Shown piece after piece: positions 1 to 11,200 of a stretch of 64,000 nt of DNA. The notes under the pieces are model-generated. The model was not told where the DNA came from. It saw only the letters and a program-made list of their open reading frames with translations, and did no database searches. Made by a program: the position numbers and the translations under genes. Source of the DNA: Argyresthia goedartella (lineage: Eukaryota; Arthropoda; Insecta; Lepidoptera; Argyresthiidae); assembly GCA_949825045.1 (NCBI GenBank), contig OX463812.1:2774661-2838660 (forward strand). Reading direction: 5' to 3'. Numbering within the stretch: position 1 is the first letter of the stretch; each line of letters begins with the position of its first letter.

Positions 1-79
1 TGCTTAGCTCCTGACCTACTTTTGGTGTGCTGATGCCTTAACTCAGTATAACCTAACCTCTCTCACTGCCTGTCACCAG

Positions 80-2756
80 AAAACTCCGCTCGCTCGAGCT
101 TCACCCCCCCTGCTCCGACTGCACCGGTGCGGAGAGCCGAGCCGAGCTGCGCGCGCGGCTGTCTGACGCGGAGCGGCTCGTGCGGCGGCTGCGGGGCGAC
201 GCGGAGCGCCAGCGGAGAGAGGTACCCGGCGCGGGCGGCGTCACCAACTTGTTGTTTGACGGCGCGGCCGCGAGGCAAGCTCACGTACGTCGCAAGCACG
301 GCGCGACGAGGGTGGACGGGGCTTGAGATAACATTCAGAAGTCACTGTGTTAGAGAGTGGCTCAAGGCTAAGATTCAGATTCAAGCGGCTCACTTAGCCC
401 GTATGCACATGGAGCTACAGGAAAGAAACTAATCCCTCAGGTAGGGCAGGGAGGTACAACACCTCAGGTTACACATTCATTTTGACTCAATCACAGGAGT
501 CGCCAACGAGTCCTCTACCAGTAGCACTGTGTGTGGCGTCTGATTGATTACAGATGATTCAAAGTTAGTAATTCGCGTCACTGATATTTTTTCCAGTAGT
601 TTCTTGACTCTGAATTTCAGCTTTAGCAATTCCCCCTGCGCCGTTTTAAAAGCAAGTTTGGGCGCGACTGTGATATTTTACTAAAACATCGTCTAGATAA
701 AATAGTTTCTATTTATCCAATAAACTGATTACAGCATAATTGATATCTTTCAAAATTCTTAAGAAGTATTTTGGAAGCTATTTCAATGCCCATCAAGATA
801 ATGACGCAAATACAAGGCATAATTTAAGGCCAATAACATCTAGCTAACAGATAAATCGATTTGTTAGGAAGCATTACATAAATCGAATATTGAAAACCTT
901 TCGGACAATTGAAGTAATTTAATTAATGATGCTAACGTGTGCTTTAAACTGATTCCTGTAAACTAGTTGGTTGTTTTACTCCCTGAAATGTAAATCTTCT
1001 ATTCCGATGTTCTGCCGTCTCACGTAGAAATACCTAGAAAAGTATTATCCAAACTTCATTGAATAATATCTATTTTGAAGCAATTTAATAGTCCCGTCCT
1101 CGTTCAGTCGCGTTTGATTTGGTTTTCCTCTGTCCATTTTTACTTGGAACAGTTTCAAAATCCACCAAGGTGATCTTGAAATTGGCAGTACATGCTTTCC
1201 AAGTAGATTTGAACTTAAATGTTGAACTGCACTTTATATACAATCTTTATTTTTATTTTTGTTGTGTTTGATTTACCAGCATGTTAGTTAGTAATTAACT
1301 TATGAATGTGTAGTTTCGTTTCAGAATATAAAGCTAAGAATGTATTCTTGAATATGTTGTATGTTGTTCTAAATTGTTTTTTTTTCCTTCAACAGTTGCA
1401 GTGCATGAAGAATTCCCTGCAGGCTTCGCTTCGTGTGAGCGGCTTGGAACCAGGTTTCGGATTTCACAACTCCTATCACTTCCCTCCGGTACATACATCT
1501 GATTTCTGGCGTGAGCCACTTAGAGAGTAAGTATCGTTTAATACTCAAAAGTGATAATTACTGACAATTTCTATAGCAACAAAGGAAATTTCAGAGCCTA
1601 TTGAGCATATCATTGAAATCATTTTGCAGCTGCAGTCTTAAGTTGATATCTTCTTATTCTGATATATATTATTAATGTTCCTCTGATTTATTGCAAAATT
1701 ACAAAAACGCTCTCTTTAACCGTTTCAGAGATTACAATTTAATGGGTTCCCGTGGCCGCAATAATAGAAGACCTCTGACGTTACCGGAGCTATCGACGAC
1801 CGCGCAGCAAATCCACAACAGATCTACCGTCTATGCAAATCGTAAGGAGTATTTTGATAACGAAACAATATTTCAACGACATTCCAAGACTACTCCTAGA
1901 CATTTACTTTAGTTTATCATTGTATTCATGAAACATCTGATCTTTGGTAATTATTTGATTTGTAAACAAACGTTTTTTATTTAAATTCCAGTTCATACAC
2001 GAGGAAGATCTAATGGATATGAAAATAAGAAAGTACAAGCAATGAATAACGAAAACATCGGAAAACCATCGGAGGAACCGCCAGGTAAAACATTCAGCGC
2101 CTTTAATATTCCGTCGGATAGATATATCCGACGGCCGTTCTCTCAGTTCTAAGAATCGTGACTGAGTTTAGGAACTGGAGTACACCCATACAGCTTAACA
2201 CATTACCTAGTTTCCTGCGATAATCCAGCTGAACGTTGAGTGTTGTCGTGACATCTGCATTGCGAGAGGATTCAGTGTGGGGTCGGTTCAGTACGTAATG
2301 TGGCCCCTCCCGCGCGCATATTAGTAAATACCCGACACTTTAGCCGCCCGAAGTAGCTTCGTAAATAGCAGACGCATCAAACTAAAGCGTCAGCTATTTA
2401 CAAGACCCCGAAGTGCTTTTTGTCCGCCCGAGCAGCAGCCGAAACCTGCCGAGTAGCTAACGCGTCGGGTATCTACGAACACGCCTCCCGCGCCGAGACA
2501 CTACCGCAGGACAGAAACCTACTCAGTGAAGCGCTATGTAATTACTGAATTTGTATTACAATATAAGTGAACTATTACAGCAATTTGTTTTGTAGAATTT
2601 CGAAAACTAAGCCATTTAAAAAGACTCCACGCGAACGAGATGATAACTTGCGAACGAGTTGATGTTAAAATAAAGACATATCCTGAGGTTAAAGTGGTGG
2701 TGGCGAAGATACTGCCTGCTTTACACACAACGGGTGAGCTTGGGTGTATGATGTAA
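80..2756 (+). CDS. 3' part of an unrecognised coiled-coil protein gene (five exons, 5' partial)
   Basis: I read five exons: 80-221, 1396-1526, 1729-1841, 1992-2084 and 2596-2756. Each is bounded by AG and GT, and the phases join exactly (142+131+113+93+161 nt, one nt carried in), giving a 212-residue C-terminal part that ends at TAA 2754-2756. The first exon encodes a charged helix rich in Arg, Glu and Leu (ERLVRRLRGDAERQRRE), as in a coiled coil. The middle exons are low in complexity, with an FHNSYHFPP patch and an RGRNNRRP basic patch. The last exon encodes a Lys/Arg/Val-rich tail. The first donor (GTACCC) is weak. GTGAGC at 2734 is a possible donor, but the stop followed within 25 bp by AATAAA favours a terminal exon. 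The 5' end lies outside the window. I do not recognise the family; exon structure is inference from phase and splice sites, function is unknown. Confidence 0.6.
2111..2134. repeat. Perfect 10-bp hairpin in an intron
   Basis: CCGTCGGATA at 2111-2120 is followed by a 4-nt loop and its exact reverse complement at 2125-2134. It lies in the last intron of the coiled-coil gene. A second, looser inverted pair (TAAATACCCGAC near 2325 and GTCGGGTATCTA near 2466) lies in the same GC-richer intron, which suggests a small inserted element. Confidence 0.6.
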
Positions 2757-2777
2757 CTAACGATTGCGTGTGTGACT

Positions 2778-2783
2778 AATAAA
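2778..2783 (+). terminator. Polyadenylation signal of the coiled-coil gene
   Basis: AATAAA begins 22 bases after the TAA stop of the last exon, followed by TGT-rich sequence. Its place supports 2596-2756 as the terminal exon. The 3' UTR would be very short. Confidence 0.5.
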
Positions 2784-2902
2784 TGTCTTATAACGTCCTT
2801 CTGCGAGACTAACGTACCTCCCTACCGAGAGGTAGCGGTCGGAAGTTTTCAGGCCGCGTAGTTTTACGACTATGTGCTAATGTATTCTGTCAATGGCTTG
2901 TA

Positions 2903-3135
2903 ATGTGGCTTTTTATGACCCTATCACTAAGCCTCTGCCGTCCGTCCGTCCGTCCGTCCGGCCGTCCGTCCGTCTGTTTGTCCGTCAGCGGGCTGAACCG
3001 TACAAGGCTGAAATTTTCACAAAATGTGTATTTTTGTTGCCGCTGCAGCAACAAATAATGAACTACACGCAATTAAAAAAAGAGGGATCCTTAATACAAG
3101 AGACATGTTTTTTTTTTTGCGTTTTTTTCTTGTAG
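2903..3135 (+). repeat. Lepidopteran dispersed repeat (GGGTTCCGTACCC type), truncated copy with a TCCG run
   Basis: The segment carries ATGACCCTATCACTAAG, then a (TCCG)n run, then GGCTGAA...ATTTTCACA...TGTATTTTTGTTGCCGC...CAACAAATA. The same order of blocks is seen at 13186-13400 and 45508-45760. This copy lacks the GGGTTCCGTACCC head. It is a non-coding dispersed repeat that I know from lepidopteran genomes; I do not assign a transposon class. Confidence 0.65.
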
Positions 3136-3696
3136 GATGGTACATTTTACATGGATTTTTCGAATTCTTACGACACCATAGCGCCTTTGTCCTGTATATG
3201 CTCCCGAAAACATGTCCTTTGGTCATACGGCACCTAGTATGACGAGAACACCAGTTGAGCCCACCTCTAGACAGCGACATTACAAGTTCATCTGTGGCGG
3301 GACCAGAGACCGCACCATCATCAGCAGCTGTGGAAGACCACTGTAAGGGTTCTTTTCCCATGCAGCCCAACACTTAAAAGTCATAAAACAAATGGGTTTT
3401 GAATAGTTTTTGAAATGCGACAAAAAGTTCAACAAAAGTAAGGGGTTACCGCCACATGCTAACTGCAAGGGAAATAAGGTTTGAAGTGGTCTTCCACTTC
3501 AAACCATGCATACTTAATACATGCATATGCTCACACCTTTTCCCGGAAGAGGGGTAGGCAAAGACTAAAGGCCTCACTTGCCACAATTGTGGCATACATA
3601 TCACGCTTCTTCAACATTCATAAGTCTCTTCAATATAAGCTCGCCGGTAACGGGTACTTCTTTTCGCCCCATCACTAATAAGCAGTGAACCGATTA

Positions 3697-3912
3697 GGTG
3701 GAGCTGTTTTTGACACTTCCGAAAGAAGTAAAGTTATTGGGAAACTTAATACGTTCGCCCTCCTCCAAAGTGTCCTACTTTGCCTAACACGGTTGAGGGC
3801 TTCAGGGCGAACCTCCCACACTGGCAATGCAGGGTGCATTGCCAGTGTGGGAGGTTCGCCCAGCTTTTCAAATACTTCACTTTTATCGCAAGTGTCCAAA
3901 ACAGCTCCACCC
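3697..3912. mobile_element. Foldback MITE with a 27-bp perfect central hairpin
   Basis: The outer ends are inverted (GGTGGAGCTGTTTTTGACAC at 3697; GTGTCCAAAACAGCTCCACC ending at 3912). The centre holds a perfect 27-bp inverted repeat, 3805-3831 and 3835-3861, with a 3-nt loop. There is no coding capacity. About 216 bp in length, it fits a non-autonomous foldback element. Confidence 0.65.
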
Positions 3913-4662
3913 ATTCTAATTATTGATAATAAGCCAATTTGGTCTTTTTACGGCCTTCTTGGGGCTCCATTCACACCCGCTGCTTAAATCTGTTTCGTCA
4001 ATCTCCTTCTATTCATCCTTTCAACATGACGTAAACATCCCAGTATGTAAAAACTGTAAATCTGTTTCCCAGTAAACAACGGCCAGCCGGCCGACACGAG
4101 CAGCCGGCCGCGGCCCCGACGCCATCACCACCGCAAGCACACGACCGCCGCCGACCACACATAACTGGACGGCCGACGCTCTGCAGTGCTCTCATAACTG
4201 TCCGTAGGTTAACGTAGCTATGGCGATGGGGACAGCAAGCTCGGCTGCGGCACGAAAGGCAAGGATGCATCAGAAAAGTTTCAAAGACAAAGTCATGTAC
4301 AATTCGCGCGCTTAGAAATTCTGAGATCACAAAATCTGACTCGACACGTCTTGACTTTCTGCGCACAAGAAAATAAATAAATACCAGTAAAAACCGGGAA
4401 TTATGCCTGAAACAAATAGACCCAAGGCGCTTTTCTTTATTAGTATGGCGGCCATACTGCATGTCACACCGGAAGCGGTCCGCAAGCCATCTGTCGCGCC
4501 GCTACCGACCCGCAAGCGGTGTGTTTAGCCTTTAGCTGGGCTGGCCAACATACTCAATCAGTACGCACCACAGCCCAGCTTATTCTGTTTCACACAGATA
4601 TGAGCTTTACTTCTGTAGATGAGTGTCTTGTGCTATGGAAGTTGATGGGTTCGTAGACTAAA
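3913..4662. other. Unassigned intergenic DNA
   Basis: No supported gene. Reading frames here have no recognisable domain. A short GC-rich patch at 4080-4160 and a GGCGGCCAT motif near 4446 are the only notable points. Confidence 0.4.
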
Positions 4663-5990
4663 GCTGAGAAGACATTATGTAAAATTCATAAGAATCATTA
4701 ACTTTGTGCCAAGTCTTTGAAATTTGGTATGGTCTTAAGGATTTAGGAAACCACCGCAAGCAACTTGTGCGCGACCTCTGGTGGCCTGTTTGCTGTAAAT
4801 CCGCCATGTTTGTGGGTATTTTATTAGATGGCCTTGTAAAACACACAACATGTTGAGTTATAACACTTTTTATATGTTCTAGGATGCGAGGAATTAATTT
4901 TTTAGGTCTGATTTGTGTTACAAAAACAATTTCAAGATCAAAATATTTTTACAATTTTAACAATTTTTTTCTGACTACTCGACAGATTTTTATTTATTAC
5001 ATGTCATGTAATGTCCATGTCTGTTCTGGAGATCTTGAAATTGCCATTTGAGCAATTTAAAAACCATGTTAAAGCGACTTTGTCGAAAAAGGGATATTAC
5101 AATGTTTAAGATTACTTAAATGATGGGACTGTATGGGGTTAATCTGGCTCATCACAGACCTTGCTGTTAATAATTTTGTAATTATTTATTCCTGCTTATT
5201 AATTATGATGATGATAATATAAATATATTTTGTATTAGTTAAGCATAAGCAATTTTTATAAGTGATCTAAAAATCAATCTGAGAAGTGGCAAAAAATGAC
5301 GATTGCTAAGTATATGTAAATATCTACAGTAATAAAGACATTTCGAATACATTTGGAATTTGGAATGTCACTCGATGGCATCTCGGTTGGAAGTTGGTCG
5401 AGCCCGGCTCCAAAAGCTCGCAACCTAATAGTCAATAGTCAATAGTCAAAGTACTTTATTACTGTAGATATTTACATATACTTAGCAAACGTCATTTTTT
5501 GCCTCTTCTCTACATTGGACCACTGTGGGAGAAGAAGGGCGTAGAAACTCCCACAGATTTATTTTTAGATCTCTTTTAAAAATAGGTTGTGCTTAACTAA
5601 TACAAATATGAAAAAATTAATTGTTATGATTAATAAGCAGGAATAAATAATTAAAAAATTATTAACAGCAAGGTCTAAAATTTTCTTACCACTCGACAGA
5701 TTTCAATTTCTGACATATCGAAGAACGGCTATTCTTCGAAATGTCGTGGTCGATTAATGATGTCTTTGAAACAGAGTATCATGTCTGATATGACGTTATT
5801 AGGCATCTCGTTTGGTCTCCCATCTATTAAACATAGAAATACAGATGGCGGGTTTATAACAAAAAGGCCACCAGAGGTCGAAGTCGCTTGCGGTGGTTTC
5901 CTAAATCCTTAAGACCATACCTAAGACCGTAATAAATTTCAAAGACTTGGCGCAAAATGCACGATTTTTTATGAATTTCCCCTTAGTTAC
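4663..5990. repeat. Large inverted repeat made from two opposed copies of one LINE-like 3' end
   Basis: The left arm (about 4663-5345) and right arm (about 5440-5990) are inverted, imperfect copies of one another. Shared blocks include TTAGGAAACCACCGCAAGC, the AGACCTTGCTGTTAATAATTTT block and AAGTATATGTAAATATCTACAGTAATAAAG. Read on the minus strand, the right arm ends in AATAAAG then repeats of TTGACTA, which looks like the microsatellite tail of a LINE. The 95-bp spacer is unrelated. No reading frame is supported. Confidence 0.65.
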
Positions 5991-8277
5991 GTGATGATAA
6001 GGAAAGTGTTTTATTGGAAACGGAACCGAATATAAGTACTGACTTAGTTTATCGCAACTGAAACCGGCACCGGGATCAGAATCGAAGTATTGAAGGCAGA
6101 AAGAAAATTGTCGTCATCGTCATCATTACTGTAAAGTTGTTGTACTTCAATGTTGTATTTGATAATATTGATTGGATATCATTTGTCGTGTTTGATGGAG
6201 ACGCGATTAAGCCTTGCCTTTCTGTTGGTTCATCAAAACTCTGATGTTGGTTTTTATTTACCATCCTCTTGAAAACTTTCGGAGCCGGAACTGTAAAAGC
6301 ATTCAGTAGTGTTGACCTCTCGGATCCGAAACCGAAGCTCCGTATCATCTCAATGGGGAAAATGCGCAATCATTCATACGAGGTTCTATGGATATCTGGG
6401 TACTGACTATCCATTTCCCTGAATAACGAAACTGCGTAAATGGTTTACTGATTTTGACTCTGTGATTAATTTGTAAGTAACCTCAGATGAACGAAACTCT
6501 TTGCTTACTTACTCTGTGTTTATAAACAACAAACTTTTAGCTCCTCTAATCCAAGCGGAACTAATTTGCCAGTTTGCTTCCACATTGCAGAGCATGCATG
6601 CTCGGATGGGGCTCAGTAAGCTATACTGACCCAGGCGACTGTTGTGCGAGTTTTGAACTCGTTGGGTTCAAAACCTATGAATATAATAAATAACAATAGC
6701 TATGTGTGTGTTGAGTAAAGATTATTCCATGCTATACTGAGTAATGCATACGTTATTGTAAGGGATATGACTTATGTACGGCACACATGATAAATAGAGC
6801 AAGGGACTGAATTTAGTGGACCTAAACAACAATTATTTCGAAAATAGTAATTTATTTAGCAATAGCAGCACAAGCAATTTTTATTGACGTTTTAGACACT
6901 GAACATATTGAATAGGCTTACTAGTATTGAATGATAGCAGACATATTGAATATATCTCTGAATGTTTCGTGTATTTCTAATACCTACGGCATGTTACTGT
7001 TCGTATGAACATATATAAGGGTAAATGGATTTCGATTTCAATGTCTAATCAATTAATTCATGTTTTCGTCATCACAGCAATACCGTATTAAATGTAGGTT
7101 GAATTTGAAATATTACCTCATTTTTTTACTTTTTTTGAGAAAAACAAAGTACTGCGACTTTTAAAAATTCATCTCGCTACGATAGTAGTTTTTGAAACTG
7201 TTGCATAATGAGGGGTATTACAACCCGAGCGTTCGTTTAAAAACCGAGCCTCAGGCGTGGTTTTTAATAGTATCACACGAGTGTTTTTAATACCCAGTTA
7301 AGTGCAGTTTCATACACTGCTTTATCTACTCTCATAAATTGGTGTGGAACCTACTAAATAAAAGATCGAAGTTAAAAGAGTAAGATAGTAGTTTAATGGT
7401 AATAGACTAGCTTTCGCCGCATTTAAAATAGGCGGAGTCAAATTTAAGCACTGCTATCGGTCATATTTAAGCAAAAATAACAATATTTCAACGACATTCA
7501 GTACAAAACTTATGAATGGCGCAAAAAAACAGCTTATCACCGCGCATGCGCTGTCATAGACAAGTGAAACAGTATTGTAATGAAAATCATAAGCTATTTT
7601 ATAACATTATTTTCTTTGTGTTTTTTTTTATAATTTGAATCTCTTTTTAAATTTCGGTATTGTTTTGAAGTTTGTAATTCGAATTTTACGATATGAGAGT
7701 ATATAAAATGATAAAAAATCGATTTCTTGGTACTGGTTTTCTACTTATGTACCTAATTGAATTTATAATAATATTGCAAACTTCATGTCGTAATTTTATT
7801 CTTCTTAGCAAATACAAGGATAGCAAGTACTTACTTACCAGCTTACTCCGTCTATCGAGTACTAGGAAATGAGAGCGTTGCAGACACTTAAACTTGCATT
7901 GTAGCCTTATAATAATCTATGAAATACTGAATACTATTCGATTATTTATTGATATTGAATTATATGATTATTATATAACAATAAATTTATTGCCACTAGA
8001 ATACATTTTGTTTCCTTGGGTACGTTAAAAAATCAGCTTCGTAGTGAACACAGCAATGTATAAATATGGAATGTAAACATATCGATCTTCAGGTAAATCC
8101 ATAATAGTATTCTGTATGCATTAAACAACAACTTTAATGTCATAATTTTACTAAGACATTCATCAATATATATAAAGATAATAGTTCATCCATGATTAAA
8201 ATACATAACAGGATTTATCGATAAAGTTTAGAGTATAATATTAAAGTATCTGTGGTACAACTAGGCAATTATAGACC
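5991..8277. other. Intergenic AT-rich DNA with one foldback-family scrap
   Basis: No gene seen. At about 7203-7340 the blocks TGCAGTTTCATACACTGCTTTATCTAC and ACGAGTGTTTTTAATAC match the family at 9.0-10.0 kb. The remainder is AT-rich and holds no element I can name. Confidence 0.4.
8133..8138 (-). terminator. Possible polyadenylation signal of the ARM-repeat gene
   Basis: ATTAAA on the minus strand, about 140 bases past the stop codon. AT-rich sequence makes chance matches common, so this is weak. Confidence 0.25.
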
Positions 8278-11200
8278 TCACGGAGGAAATGAACAATCAC
8301 CGAGTTCACCAACAATATCAGACAGGAACATATTAATGTCAACATTTCCACCAGAGCTCTTAAATAAATTGCCCAGCAACCACAACACAGATCTGCAGTT
8401 ACTCGCATCATCATGTCTACCCAACACAGCCTTCAACGGAATACTAAAATTATTTGACACAAAATGAGCGACAACAATATCAGAAACTTGCTCACTCACG
8501 CAAATATTCGCCAAAGTTCTGACAACATGTTCGAATTCACAGCAAAACGCGATTCGCGGACATTGCACGTGTTTCTGGATACTTACGTACAGTTGTTGTA
8601 GAAGTTTCGTCACCAGCTGATCGTCGACTTCTTGCATGGAGAGGAAGCTGTCGTGGCATGACAGAGAGAAGAGGATGTGGCTGGCCGTCTTCGAGTTGTC
8701 TTTCAGCAGGGCGAGGGCTTGCAGGATCTTCTGCATGTGCTGTGGCCTGGAGGCGGGAATGGTTGATTGTTGTTTCGTTGTCTTTAAATTAAGTATATAA
8801 TTAATTACCCAGGAATTGGCCCCGTCCTCCCCCAAAGAGCGTCCCCGGTACAGTAAGAACCGGTACAAAAAGAGCGCTTTAGGAGACAAATTGACTTTTT
8901 GCTAATCTATTTTTCATTACACCCTTAACATCAATTTATAAAAAAGGAGAAGATGGAAGGTTAAATATTGATTGTCTAACAGGCCGAAAGATAGAGAGTG
9001 GGCGAGAAAACAGGCTGAATGAATAAGTTATAGTATTTTATCTACACACGTATCATTAACCCTCTTTACTGCGTACAAAAACCGTACGTTACGATCAGCA
9101 TAATGTTAAACTACTTGGTAAAAACTCATTTCTTATCTGAAAAATTTCACATTATGACCATAATGTGTAGTTTTTCTACATATTATTACATTCAAATTTC
9201 GAACGCCGACGCCCGCCTGCTTGCCGCCCCTAGTTTGTCTTTGAAGTTGGGCGTCGGCGTTCGAAGTTGGTACTACAGAACAAGCTAAACAACTGCAGAG
9301 CCACAATGCCGGTCAAACATGCGGTTCCTGAACACATAAAAGAGAGCTTATGATATGTGTGTAGATAAACTAGTGTATGTAACTGTACATAATTAGGCAT
9401 TAAAACTCTCGAGTGATATTATTATGAAACTCGCCTTCGGCTCGTTTCATAAACCCACTCTCGAGTATTGAAGCCCTCCATTATGTAGCAGTCACATAAT
9501 AGTAGTTTATGTGACTGCTACATAATGGAGGGCATTAATACTCGAGAGTGGGTCACATAATAGTAGTTTAACACGCAGGCGGGCGTCGGCGTTCGAAATT
9601 TGAATGTCATTAGCAACTTCACAGACAAACTAGGGGCGGCACGCAGTCGGGCGTCGGTGTTCGAAATTTGAATGTCATAATATGTAGAAAAACTACACAT
9701 TATGGTCATAATGAGTAATTTTTCAGATAAGAAATGAGTTTTTACCAAGTAGTTTAACATTATGCTGATCGTAACATGCGGTTTTTGTACGCAGTAAAGA
9801 GGGTTTATGATACGTGTGTAGATAAACTACTATAATGTGACTGTTACATAATGAAATGCATCAAAATAAGAGAGTGGGTTTATGAAACGAGCCGACAGTC
9901 GAGTATCATAATAACATTAGACGAGTGTTTTAATGCGTAATTATGTATAGTTACATACACTGCTTTATCTACACACATATTATAAGCTCTCTTTGATGTT
10001 TTCAGGAACCGCATGTTACGACCGGCATTGCGGCATTGACATTTAATTTTGAATAGAACGTCATCTCGACTGATATTAAAATTGAGGTCAAATCAAATTG
10101 CTTTGTTTCTCAGAGATGTTCGAAATTTGAATTTAATAATAAAATCGAATTCGATGTTATTATGAAGCAATAATAACATTTTCACAGATAAGAAATGTGT
10201 AATATAGATCCTATATAGATATATCTGTCTATATAGATCCATCTTTACTAATCCGTCTCCTACTTCGAGGAGCCCAACCTTGGTATGTTTTGAAAATATT
10301 TCTTGGCTTTTTAGAAAACAGGCGGCCGAAAGGTAATCGTGTAGTATATTTTTAGAACCGGCTCATGAAGCCCTTTAATTTGATACCCCACACGATAGGT
10401 TTCAGAAAAAAAAAGAACTCGCCAAAAAAAAACTTTGTGCCAAGTTTTGTGAGGATCGCTTGAAAATTGTGGCCCCTAGACCGGAACTGACAGACACCAG
10501 ACATAGAGACAGACGAAAGCAAAATCGTCAAAATGGAGACCTTCGCTCGCTTCACTCGCTCGGTCAATAAAAAATAAATGTAGCCCATGAATGTCCCCAC
10601 CGAGGGGCACGGGCCGTTGCCCGGATACGAGTAGGATTGAGCCATACTCCACCACGCTGGCTCAGTGCGGGTTGGTGGAAGGGTGTCGAGCTAATTGACC
10701 AACCCGACTGTCAGAAGTTCAAGCTGCCCTATTAAGGCCTCTGACCAGCTTTACCACGACTACCACCGAGTAGCGATAGCAGCCGGGGCCTACAGCTTCA
10801 CGGGTCATCCGAGACACGGGGGCGCCCCAAATAAAGGGCACTTAAAAACGGACACCCATCCAGCACCGGTCTCTGCCGAATGTTGCTACCAGAACGATCG
10901 TTTCCGATGTGAGAATACCGCTACGCCATGGACGCTTCCTAGGCTACAATGTACTATAATTAATTACTTAAGCCCATTAACTTATGGGACTTAAAGACAG
11001 AGAACCTGTAATAATGTGCTGGATGTTTTTTGCCTTACCTCAGTTCCTCCTTCAGCTGATCGACGAAGTGGTTGAGGGCATACAGCGCGGAGTCTAATAC
11101 CTGTTAATATAAAATAAATAAACTTATAGAGAAACGCATTTTGACATCCCAAAAAGAGCTCTGTGGTCTAGTGTAAAGCTCGATTTTCACGAAGGAGATG

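Noticed and set aside
4013..4462. 149-codon minus-strand frame
   Set aside because: Composition like random GC-rich DNA, no domain, no splice or promoter support.
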